A stretch of 64,000 bases of DNA from Chitinophagaceae bacterium (GCA_947454235.1 CANGIY010000011.1:61384-125383); one strand, 5' to 3'. Numbered from the stretch's first letter, positions 44,442 through 54,444 are shown. Translations and numbers: made by a program. The notes: generated by a model from the letters alone, not told the origin.

Positions 44442-45149
44442 TTAGAGTTTAGAAAAGTGCATGGATTGTAATGATTGTGCGCCACCAAAATGACCAAGCA
44501 GGAAATTAAATCCTATTCTTATTCCCCAATTGTCGTAAAATGGATTGGTGAGAGTGGCGCCTGCCGAAGTTTTATCTACCGATGAAGTAAAATGCTGTTT
44601 GTAGAACGGGCCTATATTTATATCAACAGGTCCGAGGTAGGCTCCTAAAACAGTGCCCACCGAATATTGCCATTCGTCGTACTTGATATTCTCAGTTTCG
44701 TATCCGCTGTTGTAGTGATTGTCTATTTTTCCATATCGGGCAAATGCAGAAAAGTAGGGGAGTATTGGCGCATTTAATTTCTCACCTAGTTTTAGAAGCG
44801 TCTTATTTTCCGGGTTAAAATACCTTCTGTACGATACCAAAACACCCCTATTAATGAAATGTGCGTTTGACCCAATAGAGTCTTTATTTTTAGAGGAGGT
44901 GTATTCGTGGTGTCTTACTTGATGGAAGTATTCGAGGTCAATTCCCAGACTCTGATGCTTTGTAAAAACATATTCTACCCCAACTGTTGTTGTAAAAATA
45001 TAGTCTCCCATCGGGAACGGAAGTACCTTTCCTTTCAAGATAAATCCTTTCGATTTTTCTCCACTTATTGATGAATTGCCTGACGTTTGTGCATTTGATG
45101 AGATATTGGCTGCCAATGCGATGCAAAGAATTGTAATAATTTTCTTCAT
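44442..45149 (-). CDS. outer-membrane beta-barrel protein, function unknown
   Basis: A signal peptide (MKKIITILCIALAANISSNAQ) precedes a 210-residue beta-barrel of OmpA/opacity type, with aromatic strands such as QSLGIDLEYFHQVRHH and NWGIRIGFNFLLGHF. The protein does not end in the usual aromatic C-terminal residue (ending in SMHFSKL). It is a single gene. No specific family can be assigned by eye. The spacer before ffh (45150-45388) holds no other gene I can support, including no signal-recognition RNA. Confidence 0.7.
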   Translation of the reverse strand: MKKIITILCIALAANISSNAQTSGNSSISGEKSKGFILKGKVLPFPMGDYIFTTTVGVEYVFTKHQSLGIDLEYFHQVRHHEYTSSKNKDSIGSNAHFINRGVLVSYRRYFNPENKTLLKLGEKLNAPILPYFSAFARYGKIDNHYNSGYETENIKYDEWQYSVGTVLGAYLGPVDINIGPFYKQHFTSSVDKTSAGATLTNPFYDNWGIRIGFNFLLGHFGGAQSLQSMHFSKL

Positions 45150-45388
45150 GTTTTTTGGGTTTTCTTAACAGTTGCAAAAAAGATGCCAGAAATTTGAAAC
45201 AGGTTTTTTCAAAGAGAATTTATGTAGAAGAGTAAAGGAGTGCGTCCGTTCGTTCCACCTTCATGAAAAAGGCTTTCCACAATACACAGAGTATCTATTC
45301 TCAGGCTGTCCATTTCATCAAATTCTATTATCTTCGCATCCCGTTTTTAAACGCATTTGAATCAGAAAACCAATAAACTGAAGTACCA

Positions 45389-46726
45389 ATGTTCGAAAAT
45401 TTAAGCGAGAAGCTCGACTCAGCCCTCAAAACCCTCAAAGGCGAAGGGAGAATCAGCGAAATCAATGTGGCTACAACCATTAAAGAAATTCGCCGTGCAC
45501 TCGTTGATGCCGATGTGAACTATAAAATTGCAAAGGAATTTACCGATAAGGTGAAGGATACTGCAATGGGTGAAAAAGTAATCACATCAGTATCTCCCGG
45601 ACAGTTGATGGTTAAAATTGTGAAGGATGAACTCGCTCAGTTGATGGGCGGTAAAGCCACCGATATTGACCTTTCAGGCAAACCTTCGGTTATTTTGATT
45701 GCCGGTCTTCAAGGTTCGGGTAAAACCACGTTTTCGGGCAAGCTTGCGAACTACCTTAAGTCAAAGCGTTCTAAAAAACCATTATTGGTTGCTGCCGACA
45801 TCTACCGCCCTGCTGCGATAGACCAGTTGAAAGTACTTGGTGAACAAATTAAAGTAGAGGTTTATAGCGAGCCTGAAAATAAAAATGCGGTTCAAATTGC
45901 ACAAAACGCAATTGAACAAGCAAAACAAAATGGCAACAACGTTGTAATTATAGATACTGCGGGTCGTTTGGCAATTGACGAACTGATGATGGCGGAAGTG
46001 GCTAATGTAAAAGCTGCTGTTAACCCACATGAGATTTTATTCGTTGTTGACTCAATGACCGGTCAGGATGCGGTAAATACGGCAAAGGCGTTCAATGATC
46101 GCCTTAACTTCTCGGGTGTTGTACTAACAAAACTTGATGGTGATACCCGCGGTGGTGCTGCCCTTTCAATCTCATATGTGGTTGAAAAGCCGATTAAGTT
46201 TGTAAGTATGGGCGAAAAGCTCGATACGCTTGATGTGTTCCACCCTGAAAGGATGGCGCAACGTATCTTGGGTATGGGTGATATCACCACACTCGTTGAA
46301 CGTGCGCAGGCTCAATACGATGAGGCGCAGGCTAAAAAACTAGAGAAGAAGATTCGTTCCAATAAATTTGATTTCGATGACTTTAAAGAGCAATTGAATC
46401 AAATCAAGAAGATGGGTAATATCAAAGACTTGTTAGCAATGATACCGGGTGTAGGTAAGGCTATTAAGGATATTGATATTTCTGACGATGCGTTCAAGGG
46501 CATTGAGGCTATGATTAATTCAATGACGCCATTCGAACGAGCTAACCCTGAAGTAATAGATGTAAGCCGTAGAAAGCGCATTGCAAAAGGTGCAGGTAAA
46601 GATGTGAACGAAGTAAATGCCTTCATGAAGCAATTTGAGCAAATGAAGCAGATGATGGCTCAAATGAACAAGTTCAAGGGTATGGGTCCTGGTATGCCGG
46701 GCATGCCTATGATGGGAAGGAGATAG
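45389..46726 (+). CDS. ffh: signal recognition particle protein Ffh
   Basis: Ffh binds signal peptides of nascent membrane proteins and delivers ribosomes to FtsY. The N-domain opens with MFENLSEKLDSALKTL. GTPase motifs are GLQGSGKT (residues 106-113), DTAGRLAIDELMM and TKLDGDTRGGAAL. The C-terminal M domain is Met-rich and ends in MPGMPMMGRR. Length 445 is normal. The SRP RNA gene is not adjacent. A TATCTTCG sequence in the spacer is close to a -7 element. Confidence 0.97.
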   Translation: MFENLSEKLDSALKTLKGEGRISEINVATTIKEIRRALVDADVNYKIAKEFTDKVKDTAMGEKVITSVSPGQLMVKIVKDELAQLMGGKATDIDLSGKPSVILIAGLQGSGKTTFSGKLANYLKSKRSKKPLLVAADIYRPAAIDQLKVLGEQIKVEVYSEPENKNAVQIAQNAIEQAKQNGNNVVIIDTAGRLAIDELMMAEVANVKAAVNPHEILFVVDSMTGQDAVNTAKAFNDRLNFSGVVLTKLDGDTRGGAALSISYVVEKPIKFVSMGEKLDTLDVFHPERMAQRILGMGDITTLVERAQAQYDEAQAKKLEKKIRSNKFDFDDFKEQLNQIKKMGNIKDLLAMIPGVGKAIKDIDISDDAFKGIEAMINSMTPFERANPEVIDVSRRKRIAKGAGKDVNEVNAFMKQFEQMKQMMAQMNKFKGMGPGMPGMPMMGRR

Positions 46727-46769
46727 GACTTTCTTGTACTTCTTTTAGTTCACTTTCAAACATTTTAAT

Positions 46770-47849
46770 ATGAATCAGTTCGGGAAAATCCTGAGGTCTT
46801 TTTGTGCAGCTTATGCACTGATAAGTATTGTTGGTTGTTCATCAGACAAAGAGGAGGCCACACCTGACGTATCAAAAATTGAAGTGAAACTGAACACCAT
46901 CAGGTTCGATAAAGAGTATTTTGCAATTGACTCTAATCACCTTGTTGATGGGTTAAAACAACTAAAGGCAAAATATCCGTCATTCACCGATTTTTACCTT
47001 GATACTGTTCTTGGTTTGGGCGTATTGGGCAATTATACCGATACCGCAACATCTATTTCAAAAGGTGTTAGAGAATCCATTACGTATAAAGACTACGTGA
47101 ATTTGAAGGACTCTGTGAATTTCTATTTCCCTGATACAAAGAGCATAGATGGTGAATTGACTATGGGCTTTAAGTATTTAAAAAGCTACTTACCCGAAAT
47201 TAAAGTTCCTTCGGTTTATTATATCAATGGTTTGCTAAGGCTGAGTGGTTTCCCGGCTGTGATTGTAGATAGTGCTACATCTTTTCTATCATTAGATATG
47301 TTTCTTGGGCCTCAATTCCCTTTCTATAGGTCGGTGGGAGTGCCCGATTACTTGGGGACTCATTTGAAGAAATCATACATCCCGATTGAGTATTTCTCTG
47401 CTGTTTATGAGCGCATGAATCCATTTCAGCAATCAGAGCGTTCGTTGTTAGATCTCATGATTCAGCGTGGCAAGAAAATGTACTTCTTACATAAAATAAT
47501 GCCACAAATGACCGATTCGATGTTATTTGGATTTACAGGCAGGCAAATTTCGTGGTGCGAGAAAAACGAAGGCAACCTCTTTAATTTCCTCGTTCAAAAG
47601 AATCTGATTTACAATAAAGAAGAGCGAATTGTTATGCCTTTCGTTGTTGATGGCCCGTTCGCAAAGGGAATTGGTTCAGCAGAAGATGGACAAGGTGTTA
47701 CGCCGGGTAATTTTGGTAGCTGGATTGGGTACAAGATGGTTATCAACTACATAAAAACCCATCCTAAAACTACATTGCGCGAGCTCATTTTCTTGCGTGA
47801 AGAACCTAGCATGTTCCTTTCTCAGGCTAAGTATAAGCCTAAGGCATAG
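46770..47849 (+). CDS. gldB: gliding motility lipoprotein GldB-like
   Basis: The lipobox is IVGC with Cys23. The mature protein follows the GldB pattern: IEVKLNTIRFDKEYF, then FKYLKSYLPEIKVPSVYYI, SLDMFLGPQFPFY, and a C-terminal GNFGSWIGYKMVINYI. GldB is an essential part of gliding and type IX secretion machinery in flavobacteria, with a Zn-peptidase-like fold of unclear activity. The gene follows ffh by 43 bases and may share its transcript. Presence of type IX substrates in the window agrees with this call. A general GldB-family match is safer than strict orthology. Confidence 0.82.
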   Translation: MNQFGKILRSFCAAYALISIVGCSSDKEEATPDVSKIEVKLNTIRFDKEYFAIDSNHLVDGLKQLKAKYPSFTDFYLDTVLGLGVLGNYTDTATSISKGVRESITYKDYVNLKDSVNFYFPDTKSIDGELTMGFKYLKSYLPEIKVPSVYYINGLLRLSGFPAVIVDSATSFLSLDMFLGPQFPFYRSVGVPDYLGTHLKKSYIPIEYFSAVYERMNPFQQSERSLLDLMIQRGKKMYFLHKIMPQMTDSMLFGFTGRQISWCEKNEGNLFNFLVQKNLIYNKEERIVMPFVVDGPFAKGIGSAEDGQGVTPGNFGSWIGYKMVINYIKTHPKTTLRELIFLREEPSMFLSQAKYKPKA

Positions 47850-47882
47850 ATTTCGTTTACAACAACTAATTTCAATAAAAGT

Positions 47883-48854
47883 CTATACCAACTCCAGTTC
47901 ATGCAATTCAACTAGTTCGTGGCGGTTGATTTTGTCAAGTTCTAAGATGGTGTTTTTGCCGCTGGCAGCTCGCTCAAACATCGGTAAAAATCTCGCTCCG
48001 TAAATAATTTGATCGGTTAAGAAAGAAGTGCGTTGCTGACAAATATTCGAGAAGTGGTCGTCAAAAGCCTTGATATTCAATACAACTTCCATGCGGGTAT
48101 TCTGAATTTGTTCCCTTGTCATTGAGTACAAAGGGCTTTCTTCGTTAATGGGATGTACAATTGTCCAGCTTAGGGCAAGAGAGTTGATTTTCGCCAGTTC
48201 TAAAGGTAGTGCATAGAATTTCGTTACCATCTTTTTGTGTTCTTCAACATGCATAGCAAGTGTTATCATTGCTTCGACATCGGTAAGGTGGTTGTTCTTA
48301 TAACTTGCTACCCTTATCATCAGTGCTTTTCCATCTTTATATGGCGATATAAGCACATTTTCTGAAAATGTGAGGTAAGCCCTAGGCCTTGAAAAACGTC
48401 CATAAATAAGACCTGTTACCAATGCAAAAGAAAGAATGCCCAATAGTGATTCAAGCGATGCAATTGTATTCGTCAGAAAACCAAATGGCGAAACCCTGCC
48501 ATAACCAACAGTTGTGAGCGTTTGAGAACTGAAGAAAAACGCCTCCATAAAGCGCTCAAAAAATGTAAGTTGCTTTTCGACGCCAACCAAATTTTCAACA
48601 CCGATAATCATATACAAGATCGCAAAAGCGAAATTGACAACTGAATAGAAAAAAAAGATTGTGAAGAAGAATGCAGGCCTGCGCATGCGCAATAGGGTAT
48701 GGTAAATACTAATGTGGTTCCAGGGAGACATACCTGTCTTAGTCACATTTGTACTGCCGTCCTGATTGACGAGTCGTGCACCTTCAACACTACTATTAGG
48801 GCCAAAGCCCGAATTCATAATGTTTTTAATTCTGTTTCGCGTGTGCGATGCCAT
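47883..48854 (-). CDS. KirBac-type inward-rectifier potassium channel
   Basis: Two membrane helices (about 62-84 and 125-147) flank a pore helix and the selectivity filter TVGYG at 115-119. A C-terminal cytoplasmic Ig-like domain (from about 155) matches the Kir family (YLTFSENVLISPYKDGKALMIRVAS, then WTIVHPINEESPL). The amphipathic N-terminal slide helix (HISIYHTLLRMRRPAF) is present. The start at 48854 overlaps the upstream flippase gene by 29 bases; ATG 48818 (MNSGFGPNSS) would avoid the overlap. It is the last gene of a surface-glycan group. Confidence 0.92.
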   Translation of the reverse strand: MASHTRNRIKNIMNSGFGPNSSVEGARLVNQDGSTNVTKTGMSPWNHISIYHTLLRMRRPAFFFTIFFFYSVVNFAFAILYMIIGVENLVGVEKQLTFFERFMEAFFFSSQTLTTVGYGRVSPFGFLTNTIASLESLLGILSFALVTGLIYGRFSRPRAYLTFSENVLISPYKDGKALMIRVASYKNNHLTDVEAMITLAMHVEEHKKMVTKFYALPLELAKINSLALSWTIVHPINEESPLYSMTREQIQNTRMEVVLNIKAFDDHFSNICQQRTSFLTDQIIYGARFLPMFERAASGKNTILELDKINRHELVELHELELV

Positions 48855-50286
48855 GGCGATTCAGCAATTTAAATTCTGTGAACAATGAAACTGCTATCGA
48901 AACGATCAGCAAAACTGTCTGTACTGAAAATAGAATAAGCGGACCACAAAGCGGACGCAAAACATGATCAGTAACAAAAAACAGTGCTCCAAAAATAATG
49001 ACTTTGACTATCCAATTTGCGAAAGGCAACAGCATAAAAATGTTAACTTTCAGAAGCTTTGACGTGAAATGTAGGTAAATAGCTACTTGCACTATTGTAG
49101 CCGCAACAAAGCTCAAAGCTAACCCCGGCAGCCCCCAAATTTTGTAAAATGGGTACATAAGGGCTATTGATAGTGAAAGCTCTATGATGGCACCGGCGTT
49201 TATAATGTTGCCCTTGTGGTATTTTTGGAGAATTGTAGTATAAGAATAAGCCTTAAATGGCAGCATCATTAGTGATGCAACGAAAATGGGTATTGATGCA
49301 GCATATTTATTGCTTTCACCCGATAAGAACCAAAATATTTCGTGGCGTGAAAATAGCAAAAAACACAGTATTGGAAACACAACGGCTCCCTGTGCCCGGG
49401 CACTCGCCTTGATGGTGAATAGTGCATGTTCTGGTTTGTCTTTTTCACCCTTTAGCTGCATCATAGTTGCGCCCGAAGCCGCACTTAATATGATGGAAAG
49501 GAATGGAATGTTTTGTGTTCCCGTAAAATATATAGCTGACGTTGCTGATGGTAGCAACAAGGAAACAATGAATTTATCGACATAGGTAGAATAGGTTTGA
49601 ATGGTGTCATAGACCGACATGTGCACCCAAAGTGTTTTTACTTTCGATATTGCAATGTCTTCTACTCGTGATTTCGATTCAATTTTATAGGTGGTCAGTG
49701 CTTTTTGTGCTGCAAACAGATATGCAAAGAGCCGTATCGTTCCTATAACAGCAATGCCGCCAAAAATTAAACTTAAGTTGAGCGGAGAACTAAAGAAATA
49801 ATAGTGAACACCAAGGTAAGCGACAGAATAGAGAATATTAGCCGCAATCAGGGCTTTGAATTGCCCAGCCACTATCAGGAACGATTCTAGTATAACCGAA
49901 AGCGGAAATATTACCATCAAAAAAAATGAAAGTGTAATATTGACAGGGTGTTCAGAGAACTGAATGTAGTGAAACACTATGCCCATACCAGCCAGCCAGG
50001 CTAGGTAACTCGTAAAATGCCTTGGTTTGAGTAAATTGAAAAAGTGAGTAAGCGTTTCGGGTTTATATGTGAGCAATAATTGGTGCAAGCCAAGGCATGC
50101 CAACGGGTATATCATATACGTATGAATCCAGAAATTCTGGTAGGCTCCATTGACGTCGGGTGTTAGGGTGCGGGAAAAAAATATCCAAACCAGCACATTC
50201 GCCAGATTGGGGAAGAAACGTGTAAGGAATATTGAAAATGTATTACTGTATAGCAAATTAACCTTTTTTAGCCGTAAAGGCGTCAC
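48826..50286 (-). CDS. polysaccharide flippase (MATE/Wzx-like membrane protein)
   Basis: About twelve to fourteen hydrophobic segments run the length of the 486-residue protein. The N-terminal SNTFSIFLTRFFPNLANVLVWIFFSRTL and central GATMMQLKG regions resemble Wzx lipid-linked sugar flippases. Such proteins move undecaprenyl-linked oligosaccharide across the inner membrane. The frame opens at GTG 50286, 29 bases inside the acyltransferase gene. TTG 50256, just after that stop, gives MLYSNTFSIF and is a good alternative. It overlaps the Kir gene at the other end. Confidence 0.82.
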   Translation of the reverse strand: MTPLRLKKVNLLYSNTFSIFLTRFFPNLANVLVWIFFSRTLTPDVNGAYQNFWIHTYMIYPLACLGLHQLLLTYKPETLTHFFNLLKPRHFTSYLAWLAGMGIVFHYIQFSEHPVNITLSFFLMVIFPLSVILESFLIVAGQFKALIAANILYSVAYLGVHYYFFSSPLNLSLIFGGIAVIGTIRLFAYLFAAQKALTTYKIESKSRVEDIAISKVKTLWVHMSVYDTIQTYSTYVDKFIVSLLLPSATSAIYFTGTQNIPFLSIILSAASGATMMQLKGEKDKPEHALFTIKASARAQGAVVFPILCFLLFSRHEIFWFLSGESNKYAASIPIFVASLMMLPFKAYSYTTILQKYHKGNIINAGAIIELSLSIALMYPFYKIWGLPGLALSFVAATIVQVAIYLHFTSKLLKVNIFMLLPFANWIVKVIIFGALFFVTDHVLRPLCGPLILFSVQTVLLIVSIAVSLFTEFKLLNRHGIAHAKQN

Positions 50287-50785
50287 ATTCTTCTTTGTTC
50301 AGTTTTTTAATAACTCGTGCCGGGTTTCCGGCCAACACACAATATCCTTCATCGAAACTCTTTGTAACAACTGTGTTAGCACCACAAATGGTAAAATCAC
50401 CTAGTTGCACACCAGGTAATATTACAGCACCCATGCCCAACCAGCAATACTTCCCTAATCGAACGGGTGGAGCAGTATTATGTTGTGTGTTGTCAATAAA
50501 GTTATGATTGGCAGTTATGATACCCACATTGGGGCCAATATTAGTATAATCGCCGATTATTAACCCATTGGTAGCATTGATGTAAACACCGGGGGAATCG
50601 CCGGGGTATACGCCTTTTCCTCTCACTATTTTCTCGGGGCAATGTATGGTAGCAGTATGATGCAATGCCCACGGGGTTTTTGCATTTTGCCTGAGCAACC
50701 GCCGGAAAATAAAATCCCGGAGGTAATACCCCAGACCCTTACTTTCTACATCACCCTGTACAAACGTGGATGCGTTCTGTTCCAT
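50258..50785 (-). CDS. left-handed beta-helix acyltransferase (hexapeptide repeat)
   Basis: Imperfect hexapeptide repeats (such as GVYINATNGLIIGDYTNIGP and WLGMGAVILPGVQLGDFTICGANTVVTKSF) form the left-handed beta-helix of CysE/LacA/NodL-type acetyltransferases. The C-terminal part has VLAGNPARVIKKL, the usual family ending. Substrate is probably a sugar, judging from the neighbouring flippase and YfhO genes. Length 175 is normal. It precedes the flippase in a leftward operon. Confidence 0.9.
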   Translation of the reverse strand: MEQNASTFVQGDVESKGLGYYLRDFIFRRLLRQNAKTPWALHHTATIHCPEKIVRGKGVYPGDSPGVYINATNGLIIGDYTNIGPNVGIITANHNFIDNTQHNTAPPVRLGKYCWLGMGAVILPGVQLGDFTICGANTVVTKSFDEGYCVLAGNPARVIKKLNKEECDAFTAKKG

Positions 50786-50840
50786 ACTATTGCAAGTTAG
50801 TGAATTTAAGGTTTTTCCAAAACTTTGGCACGTGACTACA

Positions 50841-50876
50841 AAAAGGAAAGCAGCGCATTTTGGTGATGCGCTGCTT
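50841..50876 (-). terminator. intrinsic terminator of the yfhO gene
   Basis: AAGCAGCGCAT (50848-50858) pairs perfectly with ATGCGCTGCTT (50866-50876) around a seven-base loop. Read leftward it is followed by TTCCTTTT. It lies about 20 bases after the YfhO stop. Confidence 0.75.
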
Positions 50877-50894
50877 CAAAAATATCAAATTCAA

Positions 50895-53324
50895 TTAAGC
50901 TGCTTGTGGCTTTTTGAACGTTGCTGCAACTGCAGTGCCGCACAGCAACAAAATAAGAATGCTCGAAATCAATGCATATTTCTGACCATTGTAGAAACTA
51001 TCAGGGTGGAACACAAACTCAATTTTGTGGTTGCCTGCCGGTACTTTCAATGCCCTTAAAATATAGTTTGCTTTAATGATTGGCGCATCTTTACCATCAA
51101 TAGTAGCTTTCCAGCCCTTATCGTAATAAATATCAGAGAACACTGCAAAACCATCTTTCGAATTGTGCGACTCAAACGAAATTTCATCAAGTCCGTACTT
51201 GCTTAGCTTAACGCTTGCAGCACTGTCTTTACCAAAAGTATAATTACCTACAGCGTCTTTGAATGTGTTTCTGACAACTGCTGTTTTTGTTGCTTTAAAG
51301 CTTCCTGGAGTGCTTGCAGTATCGCCCAGACGAGGTGCATTCAATCCACTTATTTCTTCTTCCGCAGTAGCTGCCCATTTAATTTCATCAACAAACCAGG
51401 CATTACCACATGCGTTTTGGTTAGGCATTACCTGTGGCTCACTTCTTTGTCCGCCAACAATAATGTACTTAGTATTCAGCATGTTCAATACCTCACTGTT
51501 GAAGCCATTTTTACCCAAATGACGGTCAATCATATCTTGGTACGATTCCATTTTTGCAGGGGAGTAGCCACCTACGCATTTGTGGAAATAGCACTGGATC
51601 GCATCGTTATAAGTATCACGAGAAAGATCAAGTACCCTGTAGTAAGGGTCTTTATCCTGCATAATCATTTCGTCAACTTTCCTAGGTTTGAAAACGCTTT
51701 CATATGCATCTGCATCTTCGTATTTTTCTTCGTTTAAGTAGGAGAAAGAAACAGGAATAAGGTCAATTGCAACAATTAAACCGATACCGGCTAACATAGG
51801 TGTTGCCTTAATTTTATCTCTTAAATAAGCCCAGATTAAACCACCTGCGATAAGTATGTAAGCTGCACTTTTAAGCGCGCTGGTCATAGCCAAAGAAGCA
51901 CGGTCTTCTTTTAAAAGTTTTACGAGTTCAGGTTGCATTTGCTCGTCGCCCGCACCCGTGAAGTTGAAGAAAATGCTTCCGCCAACACCCAATAACACAC
52001 ACAGGCCGGCAGTCATACCAACTGCCATTTTGAGTTTATCTTCAATTTTAGCAAGTTCGTTACGTTGTTCATAAATCTCATTCAATCCCCAAATACCCAG
52101 CATTGGGAACAAGAACTGAGGTATAACCAACGCCATAGATGGAGTTCTGAACTTGTTCAACATTGGTAAGTGATCGAACAGGAAGTAGTTGATGCCCGGC
52201 ATATTCTTACCAAATGAAAGTATAATACCAAACAAACTTGCTCCTAAAATCCACCATTTATGTTGTGAACGAACCACCATTAGCCCCAAAACAAATAGGA
52301 AACATATAACAGCACCAAAGTAAACCGGACCACTCACAAATGGTTGAGATCCCCAATACAATGGTAAATGATCAGCACGATCGCCTACAGCTTCCTTTGT
52401 TTTTGGTGCTTTGTCAGCTGCTTCTGAAGAACCACCACCGTACAGGTACGGAATCATAAGTACAAACGTTTCACCAATGCCGTTACTCCATCTGAAAGCG
52501 TACTCTTTATCAAGCCCACCACTGGTTTTTTTGTCGTGTTCAGCCAGTTCGCTGGCACCACCCCGCATGGTTGCTTTTGAATATTCGGCAGTAGTAAGAA
52601 TAGATGGCATAGCCGGACCAACACCTATAATACCGGTAACAACTGCTATAGCCGATGCAATTGCGAAGTTTTTGAAATCGGCTTCTTTGATTGCTTTTAC
52701 AAGCATTACAATTCCAAAAGCGACGAATATGAACAGGTAATAGTAGATAACCTGAAAGTGGTTATTCATTGCCATCAGCGCCAACGAAGTGCTCCAAACT
52801 GCCGCTCCAACAATCCATCTATTCTGGTAAATGAGATAAAGACCGGCAATAGCAGCAGGGATATAGCCCATAGTCAGCATTTTAGTTTCATGACCTGCAC
52901 CAATAATTACAGGGTTGTAGGTACTAAATGCGTATGCAACCGACCCTATGACCGCTAACCAATGGTTTACTTTAAGTACCCTCATGAGTAAATAAAAGCA
53001 CACCATAGCAATCAGGAAGAAGTAAGCCGGTTTACCAACTGCTTGTAAAAACGATTGAATAGGAGCAACATAATTATGGTTATCAGCAAAACTGGCTATG
53101 GTGTAAGAAGGCATACCTCCAAACATAGCATTGGTCCACAATACGTCCGTGCCTGTGTTTTTGTGGTATTCCATGCCCTCATGTACCATTCCCTGCCAAG
53201 AAATGTTATCGTGCTGGCTGAGTTTTTTACCATTGAACTGAGGGAAGCAAAATGCGATTGATAAAACAATGAAGGTCGCAATTGCAATAAAGTCAAACTT
53301 ATACTGCTTGATGTCGAAGGCCAT
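50895..53324 (-). CDS. YfhO family membrane protein
   Basis: The protein is 809 residues with about a dozen hydrophobic helices in the first 520 residues and a large C-terminal beta domain with a final helix (LISSILILLLCGTAVAATF). The N-terminus FCFPQFNGKKLSQHDNISW and the Asp-bearing segment fit the GT-C-like YfhO family, which modifies teichoic or surface polymers in other bacteria. In Bacteroidota its substrate is unknown. It is transcribed leftward from its own -7 element at 53342-53349 and ends at a hairpin, so it is separate from the acyltransferase operon. Confidence 0.88.
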   Translation of the reverse strand: MAFDIKQYKFDFIAIATFIVLSIAFCFPQFNGKKLSQHDNISWQGMVHEGMEYHKNTGTDVLWTNAMFGGMPSYTIASFADNHNYVAPIQSFLQAVGKPAYFFLIAMVCFYLLMRVLKVNHWLAVIGSVAYAFSTYNPVIIGAGHETKMLTMGYIPAAIAGLYLIYQNRWIVGAAVWSTSLALMAMNNHFQVIYYYLFIFVAFGIVMLVKAIKEADFKNFAIASAIAVVTGIIGVGPAMPSILTTAEYSKATMRGGASELAEHDKKTSGGLDKEYAFRWSNGIGETFVLMIPYLYGGGSSEAADKAPKTKEAVGDRADHLPLYWGSQPFVSGPVYFGAVICFLFVLGLMVVRSQHKWWILGASLFGIILSFGKNMPGINYFLFDHLPMLNKFRTPSMALVIPQFLFPMLGIWGLNEIYEQRNELAKIEDKLKMAVGMTAGLCVLLGVGGSIFFNFTGAGDEQMQPELVKLLKEDRASLAMTSALKSAAYILIAGGLIWAYLRDKIKATPMLAGIGLIVAIDLIPVSFSYLNEEKYEDADAYESVFKPRKVDEMIMQDKDPYYRVLDLSRDTYNDAIQCYFHKCVGGYSPAKMESYQDMIDRHLGKNGFNSEVLNMLNTKYIIVGGQRSEPQVMPNQNACGNAWFVDEIKWAATAEEEISGLNAPRLGDTASTPGSFKATKTAVVRNTFKDAVGNYTFGKDSAASVKLSKYGLDEISFESHNSKDGFAVFSDIYYDKGWKATIDGKDAPIIKANYILRALKVPAGNHKIEFVFHPDSFYNGQKYALISSILILLLCGTAVAATFKKPQAA

Positions 53325-53341
53325 AGTTGAAATTTGAGAAA

Positions 53342-53349
53342 CAAAAATA
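53342..53349 (-). promoter_or_regulatory. TAnnTTTG -7 promoter element for yfhO
   Basis: Read leftward, TATTTTTG runs from 53349 to 53342, 17 bases before ATG 53324. Confidence 0.45.
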
Positions 53350-53442
53350 ATGGTTCCTTTTACTTTCCGCTGAAAATTTTAGCCATCAGGGCTACAAATC
53401 AGGTTAATAGATGTGAAATAGCCTGCTGTCGGTGCCACATTT

Positions 53443-54438
53443 CTACACAGTCATCAGGCTGCACCCCCTGAGTGCCGAGAAATCGAGCCTGCCTAGAATT
53501 TCAAAAGTGCCATTTTCATACACCCTTCCAATGTCTTCGGTGGCGAGGAACGAACATGAATTGATGTTGGCTAAGTCGATGATATTAACCGCACCAGTGC
53601 CGGCGGCTGATACTGAAAGCGGATCATTGATGTCACGTATTAATACGCGCATGGTGTTGGCTGGTGCATAAATGCCATCGTCGCCGGAATAACCTTGTGA
53701 CAGCAACTCGGTCATGCCATATTCTGAATGAATTGCATCGAGGTGCCAGGCTGTTTTCAAAGCTTCGTGCAGTTCAGGGCGGGTTATCTCTTTCCTGCGC
53801 CCCTTCATGCCGCCAGTTTCAATGACGGTGAGTCCTGAAAAATCGCCTTTAAAATGTTCAGCGAAATCAAGCAATGCAAATGTGACGCCGATGAGTATAG
53901 TCTTCTGACCTTTCTTTAGGTTTCGAAGTATCACTTCGGTTAACTGGTCAAATTCATTCAGGTAAAATCCATTGTCGGGGTGGTGGCTTTGTTGCATTAA
54001 TACATCAGCCATGTGCACCAGCGACGCGTTTTTACGTTCGAGGTAAGAGGGTAGTAGCCCCAGAAACAAATATTCTTCAGGTGGGCCAAAGTACCTTCTA
54101 AAACCATTCAACAAACTGTCGTTATAAAGTTGGATATCAGTTATAAGGTGCCGCGAATTCACTGAGCCTGTTGTTCCGCTGCTTTCAAATATTTTATCTG
54201 CTTGTTGCTTTTGCCCGGTGATAATTTCATGCGTTTTGAAAAAAGATATCGGCAGAAAAGGGATTGAAAGGCAATCGTGAATATTCCCAGGTACTTTTTT
54301 TACCAAGTCGCAGAATTGGCGATAAAGAGAGTTGTTTTTGTACTGGTATGCAAAAACCTGCAGTGCTAAGGTGTCAAAATTTTCCTCTGACACCGACAAA
54401 ATACTATTGTGGTCTATATTTACGTTATTGTGATGCAC
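53443..54438 (-). CDS. LuxE-like acyl-protein synthetase / acyl transferase
   Basis: The protein resembles LuxE, the acyl-protein synthetase of fatty-acid reductase complexes: FQYQ-like VFAYQYKNNSLYRQF near the start, IPFLPISFFKTHEI, then the nucleotide loop SSGTTGS (86-92) and later ETGGMKGRRKEI and HSEYGMTELLSQGY. Members activate acyl groups with ATP. No LuxC or LuxD partner is near, so light production is not implied. The start codon is GTG 54438; the first residues are not conserved and another start is possible. It is transcribed away from the small lipoprotein gene only 20 bases off. Confidence 0.85.
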   Translation of the reverse strand: MHHNNVNIDHNSILSVSEENFDTLALQVFAYQYKNNSLYRQFCDLVKKVPGNIHDCLSIPFLPISFFKTHEIITGQKQQADKIFESSGTTGSVNSRHLITDIQLYNDSLLNGFRRYFGPPEEYLFLGLLPSYLERKNASLVHMADVLMQQSHHPDNGFYLNEFDQLTEVILRNLKKGQKTILIGVTFALLDFAEHFKGDFSGLTVIETGGMKGRRKEITRPELHEALKTAWHLDAIHSEYGMTELLSQGYSGDDGIYAPANTMRVLIRDINDPLSVSAAGTGAVNIIDLANINSCSFLATEDIGRVYENGTFEILGRLDFSALRGCSLMTV

Positions 54439-54444
54439 AAGCTG

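Noticed and set aside
45172..45360. 62-residue frame before ffh, and a possible SRP RNA gene
   Set aside because: The frame has no signal, domain or promoter, and the spacer lacks the conserved GGAAGNAGCA-type loop of SRP RNA.
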